13,856 nucleotides of DNA from Ichthyophonus hoferi (Eukaryota; Opisthokonta; Ichthyosporea; Ichthyophonida; Ichthyophonidae), in the NCBI GenBank assembly GCA_002751075.1, contig NAOQ01000173.1, forward strand, positions 9,262-23,117, read 5' to 3'. A program made the position numbers and the translations under genes. The notes beneath the pieces were generated by a model. The model had not been told where the DNA came from. It saw nothing but the letters and a program-made list of their open reading frames with translations, and ran no database searches. Below, piece after piece: positions 7,462 through 13,856 of this stretch; position 1 is the stretch's first letter, and each line of letters starts with the position of its first letter.

Positions 7462-7642
7462 TTGAACGGGTCTTGGTAGTTAAGATTTTATTAGAAATAG
7501 CACTACTAATATCGGAATATTGAATTCCATTTGGAGATTTAGGCAAGATGGCCTACATATGAGTAGATATGTATAAATCTTCTCATTATCTGGTAATAAA
7601 TATAATAAAGTTATATCGCTTTGCATGAGCCTGGAGCTTGCA
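7462..7642 (+). repeat. Local repeat family, copy 3
   Basis: Best-preserved unit: TTGAACGGGTCTTGG, TTAAGATTTTATTAGAA, TATCGGAATA, CCATTTGGAGATT, CCTACATATGAGTAGA, CTGGTAATAAATATAATAAAG, TTTGCATGAGCCTGGAGC. It abuts copy 4 directly, so copies 3 and 4 look like a tandem pair. Confidence 0.75.
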
Positions 7643-7972
7643 TGAACGGGTCTCGGTTGCTAAGGTTTCATATGCTAAAATACATTACTATCAACATAAT
7701 ACAATATAATACAATACAATGAACATAATACCATGTAGTATAGTATAATACAATGCAATACCATACAATAAACATAATACTATTATTAGAAATAGGACTA
7801 GCAATATCGGAATACTCAATTTCATTTGGAGATTGTTGTTCTAATAATCCACAAACTAAGGCTTTCGACAATTCCTGTTCAAGCTCGCGCTGTTGGTCAT
7901 TGACTATAAACAAACATCTTTTCTTTTCTAGTAATTCTGGTAATAAGCAAATACGACAACAATAAATAAAAG
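7641..7972 (+). repeat. Local repeat family, copy 4 (longer, with simple-sequence insertion)
   Basis: Begins CATGAACGGGTCTCGG as in copy 3, is interrupted by an ATACAAT-type stretch (about 7697-7780), then resumes ATTAGAAATAGGACTAGCAA with TATCGGAATA and CATTTGGAGATT. To the right it is longer than the other copies and ends GGTAATAAGCAAATA, aligning with GGTAATAAATATA. The longer part is open on the minus strand. Confidence 0.6.
7697..7780. repeat. ATACAAT/ATAATAC simple-sequence stretch
   Basis: Degenerate units of ATACAAT, AACATAAT and ACCATAC, inside repeat copy 4. Confidence 0.8.
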
Positions 7973-7973
7973 A
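7782..7973 (-). CDS. Possible unassigned exon or gene fragment
   Basis: A minus-strand frame of 64 codons with mixed, charged composition, unlike the surrounding low-complexity frames: CCRICLLPELLEKKRCLFIV, then NDQQRELEQELSKAL, then QQSPNEIEYSDIASPISN. The middle looks like an amphipathic helix. On the minus strand it is preceded by a good acceptor-like CTTATTACCAG (boundary at 7936), so the true exon, if any, may start at ELLEKK. No donor is clear at its far end. Part of the frame lies in the repeat family, and the aligned part of copy 3 still reads SPNGIQYSDISSAISN while copy 2 does not, so it may be a relic of a duplicated gene piece. Family not recognised. Confidence 0.3.
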
Positions 7974-8217
7974 CTAGACCTCAAAAGTGTATTGGACGCT
8001 TTGATTTCAACAGATTTTCACAACTATTAGAGGATGTAATGTAAGTATATTTTAACGTAATCTATACCCTATGCATTTATATAAACCCGCTAGACTGAAA
8101 TATACCCAACGGTACAAGTATTCCGTATAATAATAGCTTACATAGATTTTAACTAAAATGAAACTTCTATAAGCAAGTGTAGCTTTTAAATTTAGTCTCG
8201 ACCATTTTTGCGCCTAG
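7974..8217. other. Upstream flank of the TLC gene
   Basis: AT-rich, with no clear promoter element. It ends in CATTTTTGCGCCTAG at 8217, an acceptor-like sequence directly before a frame that is open into the TLC gene, so the gene may have an unseen 5' exon. Confidence 0.4.
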
Positions 8218-8268
8218 TATCCACTTGGAAAAGGGCCTGTTCCCCTTACCATACAAACTTTTATCAGA

Positions 8269-8489
8269 ATGACACACAACGATGTAAAAAACATCAAACT
8301 CGTTTCACTAGAACGATGGCCTATTGTTATAAGCTTATCTGTTTTTTCTGTTATTTTTGCCACTACTTTCATGCCAACGTTTACTTTATCACCGTTGATG
8401 TCTGTTGTCGGCTGGGTACAGCTACGTTGGGCCATGGGAAGAGGTTTGGTACATGCCATTGTGGCGCATATCGTGAACTTCTTTTCTAA
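8269..8489 (+). CDS. TLC gene exon 1 (from conservative start)
   Basis: Encodes residues 1-73 plus two bases: a short hydrophilic start (MTHNDVKNIKLVSLER), a first membrane helix and a WAMGRGLVHAIVAHIV stretch. Donor AA|GTAGGT in phase 2. In frame upstream, 8218-8268 also reads plausibly (YPLGKGPVPLTIQTFIR), so the exon may extend to 8218. Confidence 0.7.
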
Positions 8490-11400
8490 GTAGGTTGGAC
8501 TCATTATACCTCGTTTGTTGTTTGAAAGATTGTTATTTATCCTTGTCTGAGCAAGTGCGTCTTTTATTAAAAAAGATAACTGTCTATAGCAGCATATTTG
8601 TTAATCCCAATGGCTACATGCAGTGACTTTCTTGTTGTTTTAGGTATTTTTCGACATGTTCCGTTTGATTTTCTGTTCCAATTTACCTTTATAGCTCTCG
8701 CTGTGGGTGGCAGCCTCAAGCCATCCTAAGTAGATATTTTCAAACAAACAAAAAAGAGTTTATCGATTTTTTTGTTTTTGTTTTAACTTTGAGTCTGACT
8801 TGGCTTTTGGAGTCCTAATTATTGTAAGATGTCTATCCTTTTACTGTCAACTATTTGCATCAAACATGTATATGTATAAAGCGAATTATATTCTCTAATA
8901 TACTTTACACGTGGTACAATGCAGGATAAAAGATAGATATTATCATCTAGCATTAGACTAGTTATCAGGGTAATTTATCCAACTATTCTTGCATACTTAG
9001 TTGGTCACACACTCCATGTTTTCCCAAGTAAATGTATTAGAATACTATGCCATAGAGTTTACTATTTAAGTTTGTCTTTCTTAAGTCTCCAGATCATTTC
9101 TAACCTTCGTCTATTCATCTTACAATTTCTACAATTTCCCCTTGATATTAGTATATTGACCCTTTATAGCTTATCAAAAAAGCATAAAATATATTGAAAG
9201 ACCAAAGCTAGCCCCGGTCTACTCTGTATAATTAAATTACCTCGACATTCATATTTCTGTGATGAGTGTTATATAGGTACATATACATATATTATATTAT
9301 TCTTCACTTCCGTTTATTTATCTTAAAATTACTATAATTCCTTTTGATATTAATATACTGAGTATCATTTTATAGCTTATCAAATAAAACATCAAACATA
9401 ATGGCAGTGGCGTGAGTACATAGTCACTATAGGCCAGCCCAGCAGACAAACTGTGAGCCCATCCTTCCGGAGGTTAGTAACACAAAGGATATCACGAGCC
9501 CTTGTGGCTGGGGTGGTTCCTCTGGGTTGCCTCCATCACTGCTTAAGAAACAGGAACTGGATTAACGACCCTATAAATACTTGGCCCCCTGAAGTGGAGT
9601 ACTGGATGGCTGTAAGCTACGCTGAGTCTTTGCTTATTGATCATGTTATTCTTTTTTTTTTCTATGTACGCTTTCATAATTTCCTGTCTACAAGGAGTGT
9701 TTTATCTATTTCTTTTAAAAAATATTCCTATTCGATCATACAAGCCTTCCTCTCATTTCTCAATCTTGACTCCGTAAGTATCAAAGCATCTCATCATTTC
9801 ACAGGATATTCAGTAAATCATTTTTATTAGCAAACTAAACCTAAACCTAAACATTGAAATTATGTGTAATAGGAGCTACTATCCAAGGATAATGGAGGTA
9901 TTGTTATTGAGCAGGTTAAAGTTTATATATACATCTTATATATTCAAAGTTTCATTATAGGCGAGGTGTCGGTCACCATTGTGTACAACTGTACATACAA
10001 CAAACAGATGTGATAGCCTTTGGTTTAATTTTACACGCTGATTGGTACAATAACATAGTATAACAATATATATATATATATGCATTATGTAGGCTAAATA
10101 AGAAAGAGAGTACTCAGTGTAGTAATTAATTTACATTATGGAATGAAAGAAACATTCAAAAAACATGATATATAATTTTATTTAGCACCTAGTAGAGACA
10201 GGGAAGATAACTGCTTGATATACTAATATACTAGCTATGATGTCTTTTTTCATTTATAGTGCTTATAAATTTAAGTAAATGCAATACTTTTTCTTCTTCA
10301 GAATGAACTGTACCGCACATTCTATTGCCCTGTGCTAGATTGCCTAGAATTGTTTCATAGGTAAAAAGACAGTCTGATTTTTTATCTTGACGAGTTTTCT
10401 GAACTTCACTACATCTACTACAATATACTATACTATCTCATACTGTCTATAATTTATTTGAGCTATAAATACTTCTTGAATATAGTAATAGAGTATATAG
10501 TAATATGTAATATAGTATATAGTAATACAGTAATAGAGTATATAGTAATGTGGTATATAGTAATATAGTAAGAGCATATAATAATATAGTATATAGTAAT
10601 GGAGCATATAGTAGTATAGTAATATAATAAGAGAGTATATAGTAGTATAGTGTATAGTAATAGAATAATAGAGTATATAGTAATATAGTAATATAGTAAT
10701 AGAGTATATAATAATGTATACATCCACCCGGGCTGTTCCAATGGAAATTGGTACTATTATAAGGCCCCCTACCACGCATAGCATTTTATATTATATTATA
10801 CTTTGGAATATTATATCATAATGTAATATTATTATATTGTTTATTTATCTTGATCTATTAATGTATGGTACGTAATTACTGTAGAAATTAAATATTTTTT
10901 GTATTAACAGTTTTTTGAATAGTATAATCAATTGAAACATACTACGTTTTTAAGATAATCCCTTTTTAGATTAAGTGGGTTTGTGAAGATATAAAGAGGA
11001 TATAATGAGATTGGAATGAGATTGTATGAGAGCCATATAATGGTACTTTCATAAGGTTTGAAGTTAAAAATACGAATAGCACCATCAACTGGGCATGTGA
11101 AATTTATATATGAATCCATTTCGTGCCATGATAAAAAATATTGCAATAAAAAAGAAAAAAGAATGACTAATAGTATTGTAGAATTAGTCTCTGGTACACC
11201 AAGATGAGCTTGTATGCTCACTAGTATTAGAGATAAATACCTATATATGTACACGTATGTAAATGTATAATACTTACAAGCATTGATGAACACTCAAATA
11301 AACATAGATAGGTCTATACTTGTAGATATATCAATCAGCATAAAAACAATAATTCATACATTTATGCATATATATATGCACATATGACTTGGTATAAGAA

Positions 11401-12729
11401 TGGCTACATGCAACCAGATATTAAAACATGCACACAAACAGGCATCCTTTGGTTACTTCCAGGGCGATTTACTTGAACTATGGTATTCCTCACGCCATCA
11501 TAACATGCCAGTGCAGATAGATCTGGTGCTACACCATGTTATGGGATTGATTATTTTTTCGTTCCCTGCCCATCAGAAAGCGATGGGTGGGTTAGTTATG
11601 GTGACACTTGTGGGAGAATGCATGGTGTGGGTATCTGCTTCCATCCTCATTGTACGTCTGCTGCAGAAAAACGGGAATCTGACCAATGAGGTAAGATCTA
11701 TTTTAATGTTTATTTAAAGATTTGTAAGTCTTGATACCAGCGTCTAGTAGAAAAATAGGGGCGAATATTGATATAAGATAAGAACTACCTTTTGTATTTT
11801 TGTGTGTGGTATCTTAATATATACGTGAATATTGTTGCACGGATGTATATATAAACATGTAAGGATATATATTGACGAGTACATGCGCATAAATCTATAT
11901 AATGGCTGGTATATGCATGCAAGCGGGTATGAGACTGTATATATGCTAGTGGGATTTTTTTGTTGTTGTTAGATTTATCCTGCAAGGTCTCTGTAAGTTA
12001 CATATATGAAATAACAGACCTGGACTTGCGACCACGTCTTTTATCACGCAGATTTTATATAGAAGCAAAGGATAACTTAAAAGCATTAAAAGATGTTTAT
12101 ATTGTGTAGTTCAGGGTTTTATTTGAAATAACCTGTCCGCTTTTGCTGTATGGAGAAGGCTAATCAATGAACATATAAGACGCTAGGTAATCCTGTCGCC
12201 AAACAAAAAAGTGATTGCGATCGATTTGTTTGACACATATAACCCCATTATGTATTCTACAACACAAAAATGTCACGGAAAATGATAAATACCAGTGTTT
12301 AGAATACATATTTGTGTAGGTGATTTTTTTTCTTAGAAATTGATTTGCCATTCAGTGCATTGGAACTATATAGACTACTGTTTAAACACCCTTTTCTGGT
12401 CAGTTGAGACCTGACAATATCTCCTTCAATCCTCCAATTCACTACTACTTATCTAGGCCCTAGGTAGTAGGATACTCAGCAGCCTAGAGTGTGTACGCAT
12501 ATTTATCATTCTATTCATTCGCATGCCTACCTATTGTTACGATGTGTATGTACTATGGGGTGCCCGAACGACAGTAGATTCGACCATTCTATACGCCGCT
12601 CTGATTGGCATGCCGTTTATTTGTATGCTGGATCTCTATTGGCTTTTTCGTATGGTTGGGAATCTGATTTGGCGCCGTGAGTCCACAATTATGGCTGGAA
12701 TCGATATTGATTCTACCAATGGACAATGA
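8269..12729 (+). CDS. TLC-domain (TRAM-LAG1-CLN8) multi-pass membrane protein, four exons
   Basis: TLC proteins are ER/Golgi or plasma-membrane proteins of lipid sensing, transport or ceramide synthesis. Exons 8269-8489, 9446-9611, 11442-11690 and 12457-12729 join in phases 2,0,0 into 302 residues plus TGA, a usual length for the TMEM56/CLN8-like branch. Membrane segments: about 17-38 (WPIVISLSVFSVIF), 90-105, 127-144 (ASFGYFQGDLLELW), 155-172, 178-204, 222-245 and 255-283. The core TLC signature is visible: GYF.GDLLELWY and D156..LHH (H160-H161), as in ceramide synthases and TMEM56 types. Typical ceramide-synthase features such as a homeobox domain are absent, so I prefer a non-synthase TLC protein. 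The ATG at 8269 is a conservative start: the frame is open back to 8218 behind an acceptor-like AG. The terminal exon tail is repeated downstream. Confidence 0.85.
8490..9445 (+). other. TLC gene intron 1
   Basis: A 956-base phase-2 intron, donor GTAGGT, acceptor CCCAGCAG. AT-rich, containing an 85-base direct repeat pair. No coding potential is seen. Confidence 0.65.
9105..9395 (+). repeat. Intronic direct repeat pair
   Basis: 9105-9186 and 9307-9395 share CTTC.T.TAT..ATCTTA, AATTTC/ACTATAATT, CTTTTGATATTA.TATA and TTTATAGCTTATCAAA in order, about 200 bases apart. Moderately diverged. Confidence 0.7.
9446..9611 (+). CDS. TLC gene exon 2
   Basis: Residues 74-129: QTVSPSFRRLVTQRISRALV, then AGVVPLGCLHHCL, a loop with NDPINTWPPEVEYWMA. 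The R.S.ALVAG segment is where TLC proteins have R.VS..HA. Ends ATG GCT|GTAAGC in phase 0. Two acceptors three bases apart (9442 and 9445) both keep the frame; the use of 9445 gives Lys74, that of 9442 gives Asn plus an extra Arg. Confidence 0.75.
10480..10716. repeat. AT-rich minisatellite in TLC intron 2
   Basis: About 15 degenerate units built from TATATAGTAATA and GTAATAGAG, unit length about 12-18 bases. Long minus-strand open frames here (rich in Y, L, I, T) are products of the repeat, not genes. Confidence 0.9.
10928..11220 (-). CDS. Possible antisense exon in TLC intron 2
   Basis: On the minus strand, TTATCTCTAATACTAG (acceptor-like, ending at 11221) precedes an open frame of 96 codons to TGA at 10928-10930. 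It includes QAHLGVPETNS, a membrane-like STILLVILFSFLLQYFL, then SWHEMDSYINFTCPVDG, then a second hydrophobic stretch (NLIPISLYPLYIF) and a basic tail. The composition is less biased than the neighbouring satellite frames, and open length in such AT-rich DNA is mildly unusual. No upstream exon or family match is recognised. Could be chance. Confidence 0.25.
11442..11690 (+). CDS. TLC gene exon 3, core of the TLC domain
   Basis: A 249-base phase-0 exon, residues 130-212: ASFGYFQGDLLELWY, a hydrophilic loop, IDLVLHHVMGLIIFSF, and MGGLVMVTLVGECMVWVSAS. The D..LHH element is the most conserved part of the family; the acidic residue in VGEC sits where TLC proteins have HE or SE. Ends GAG|GTAAGA, the best donor in the window. 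An ATG at 11400 is inside the intron and is not the start. Confidence 0.9.
11691..12456 (+). other. TLC gene intron 3
   Basis: A 766-base phase-0 intron: donor GTAAGA, acceptor CTACTACTTATCTAG after a pyrimidine-leaning stretch, with CCTGAC at about 12410 as a possible branch site. No other feature is seen. Confidence 0.7.
12457..12729 (+). CDS. TLC gene terminal exon
   Basis: A 273-base phase-0 exon, residues 213-302: ALGSRILSSLECVRIFIILF, then IRMPTYCYDVYVLWG, then the last helix (TILYAALIGMPFICMLDLYW, LFRMVGNLIWRR) and a short polar tail ending NGQ and TGA at 12727-12729. The R..P....Y and final aromatic-rich helix fit the C-terminal end of TLC domains. The acceptor at 12456 is preferred over AG at 12489, also phase 0, because of its better pyrimidine tract. 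Confidence 0.85.
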   Translation, partial: ALGSRILSSLECVRIFIILFIRMPTYCYDVYVLWGARTTVDSTILYAALIGMPFICMLDLYWLFRMVGNLIWRRESTIMAGIDIDSTNGQ

Positions 12730-12746
12730 GGAGTCTTTGAAGTATC

Positions 12747-12931
12747 TGTATGCTGGGTCTCTATTGGCTCTTTTGTATAGTTGATATCTTATAATACACT
12801 CGTAGATTTAGATTACCATCCTGAGCCACTAAGAATATCGATTTCCAATGTTCAATCTTGGAATCTGATTGGGCGCTGTGGGTCCACAATTATGGCTGGA
12901 ATCGATATTGATACGACCAATTAGCAATGAG
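12747..12931 (+). pseudogene. Decayed duplicate of the TLC exon tail
   Basis: 12747-12783 matches 12622-12658 (about 33 of 37 bases) and 12861-12931 matches 12660-12730 (about 63 of 71 bases), in the same order and orientation. The copy is split by 77 unrelated bases (12784-12860), so its frame is broken and it is not translated as part of the gene. It is probably in the 3' UTR of the TLC mRNA. Confidence 0.85.
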
Positions 12932-13635
12932 TAATTATTGGGTAGCGGATATGAAGAGGAAAGATAACATAGCTATTTTAAAGCGACTGCGATCGTACTG
13001 GATGGAATCAGATTACTCTCTTTTTCTTTGCATTTACCTTTGCATTTATATATAAGTCGTTGACCTATAGGTTAGCTAGACGGGTGCTGGTTAAGTTGGC
13101 TACTCCATTAGGTCAATCATAATCCCAGCACGTGCACACTGAGATGATCATTTATACTATAGCATGAAAGGCCAGTCGTAGGAAAAATAAATTCCTTGTT
13201 ACTACTGCTGACCAAACGCCTACTTTATGATATGCATATGTTGCCTTTATCTAATGAATACTGGTAATGAGATAAGATTTTGCGTGTTTTGAGACTAATA
13301 AATATTGACTCGGGTTAAAGAACAATATTTGCTTTTGCCCTAAATCCTTGTGGACACGGAAGAATTGTATAATGATCATATTGAGATGAATAAAAGCCTT
13401 ATTACCAGGCATTTAGTGTATAAATACATTTAATGTTCAAATCACGTTGTATTTTAAAATAAGCTGATAAAATAGTTAAAGGTTTTATTTGTACTTTTAC
13501 ATGGCAGAATAGGTTTAATAATAAAGGTAAGCGAATGAGTATTGAACAGAGTCATGAGGCGCAATAGCGAACAATGCAGTACTATATATAATCCTAATAC
13601 TGAGTTAAGAATAATATCATAAGAGCTCCTATTTT
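12932..13635. other. Intergenic region between convergent genes
   Basis: AT-rich with no gene seen. Plus-strand AATAAA hexamers occur at 13186-13191, 13297-13302 and 13389-13394, possible poly(A) signals for the TLC gene, the nearest about 460 bases after its stop. Confidence 0.5.
13484..13489 (-). terminator. Possible poly(A) signal AATAAA
   Basis: TTTATT on the plus strand reads AATAAA on the minus strand, about 150 bases after the stop of the octapeptide-repeat gene. Ordinary spacing for a 3' UTR, but the hexamer is common in AT-rich DNA. Confidence 0.3.
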
Positions 13636-13856
13636 TTAAATTTGTTCAACATTTTTCTTGTAATACTGGGTCTCTAAAGGCGTAACAGTTACGGTGCTGG
13701 TAGGCTTAATAGGCTTGGTGTTGGTGGGCTTAATATGCTTGGTACTGGTACTCTTAATAGCCATGGTGGTAGGCTTAATAGGCTTGGTGTTGGTAGGCTT
13801 AATAGGCTTGGTGTTGGTAGGCTTAATAGGCTTGGTGTTGGTAGGCTTAATAGGCT
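13636..13856 (-). CDS. C-terminal end of an octapeptide-repeat protein, 5' partial at window edge
   Basis: Minus-strand frame open from the right edge to TAA at 13636-13638, 73 codons including the stop. It reads KPIKPTNT three times, then KPIKPTT, MAIKSTST, KHIKPTNT and KPIKPTST, followed by a unique tail: VTVTPLETQYYKKNVEQI and stop. The units vary by substitution and one loss of three bases but never leave the frame, and I, K and T positions persist, which argues for coding. The opposite frame (VGLIGLVL units) has no such tail. The protein is rich in K, P and T, probably extended and possibly O-glycosylated or a linker; family and role are not recognised. No start is visible because the gene continues beyond the window. 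It converges on the TLC gene. Confidence 0.7.
   Translation of the reverse strand, partial: PIKPTNTKPIKPTNTKPIKPTNTKPIKPTTMAIKSTSTKHIKPTNTKPIKPTSTVTVTPLETQYYKKNVEQI
13693..13856. repeat. 24-base minisatellite (codes the octapeptides)
   Basis: About seven tandem units around TTGGTAGGCTTAATAGGCTTGGTG; the outer units at the edge are identical, the inner ones diverged, with one 21-base unit. The gradient suggests recent expansion at the right-hand side. Confidence 0.95.

Larger units (their letters stand above)
9612..11441 (+). other. TLC gene intron 2
   Basis: An 1830-base phase-0 intron, donor GTAAGC, acceptor CACACAAACAG. Holds three CCTAAA units at about 9834-9850, an AT microsatellite near 10070, an AT-rich minisatellite at 10480-10716 and one minus-strand open frame at 10928-11220. 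No further plus-strand exon is seen. Confidence 0.65.

Noticed and set aside
8214-8504. 96-codon minus-strand frame starting MSPTYLEKK
   Set aside because: Antisense of TLC exon 1. The plus frame gives a membrane helix and joins in phase with three more TLC exons.
9834-9850. Three CCTAAA units, telomere-like
   Set aside because: Too short, located inside an intron, and no other telomeric features are present; chance is sufficient.
7192-10741. 12-base inverted match (TTGGAACAGCCC at 7192-7203 and its complement at 10730-10741)
   Set aside because: Similarity does not extend into the flanks, so it is not a terminal inverted repeat of a transposon spanning the interval.
10428-10784. Minus-strand frames made of Y, L, I and T
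   Set aside because: Translation of the AT-rich minisatellite; three frames are open at once, as expected of a repeat.

Overview
This is nuclear DNA from an intron-containing eukaryote. It has spliceosomal GT-AG introns (one is GC-AG) with pyrimidine-rich acceptors, AT-rich non-coding sequence, ATAC, CA/TA and AT microsatellites, and exons visibly richer in GC than their surroundings. Both complete 3' gene ends use standard stops. I cannot name the species. The gene content suits a protist, an early-diverging opisthokont or a similar lineage, but that is inference. I recognise no prokaryotic features and no retroviral or other virus-like copy.

Layout: positions 1-232 are an ATAC microsatellite. 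Positions 721-5991 (+) hold six exons, the 3' part of a DNA-damage/chromatin-type protein: low-complexity N-terminal segment, one Tudor domain, about 550 disordered S/T/P-rich residues, then tandem BRCT repeats of BRCA1/BARD1 type at the C-terminus. The exons join in matching phase into 964 codons; the true N-terminus lies upstream of 721 or outside the window. Positions 5992-8217 are intergenic, with four copies of a local repeat family, a SINE-like element with a Pol III A-box match, small satellites and one possible minus-strand exon. Positions 8269-12729 (+) hold a four-exon gene for a 302-residue multi-pass membrane protein of the TLC (TRAM-LAG1-CLN8) family. The last part of its terminal exon is repeated just downstream as a decayed copy. 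Positions 13636-13856 (-) are the C-terminal end of a third gene, an octapeptide-repeat protein (KPIKPTNT units), cut by the right edge.

The three genes look functionally unrelated: a nuclear damage-response/chromatin reader, a lipid-related membrane protein, and a repeat protein of unknown role. The second and third converge. A recurrent feature is local partial duplication: a BRCT exon end inside its own downstream intron, duplicated blocks in two introns, the TLC exon tail, and the intergenic repeats. The most interesting points are the Tudor plus BRCA1-type BRCT architecture, the GC-AG intron that splits the Tudor domain, the NAGNAG acceptor in the TLC gene, and the edge-truncated octapeptide gene. 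All exon models come from reading frames, splice sites and phase by eye, not from transcripts.
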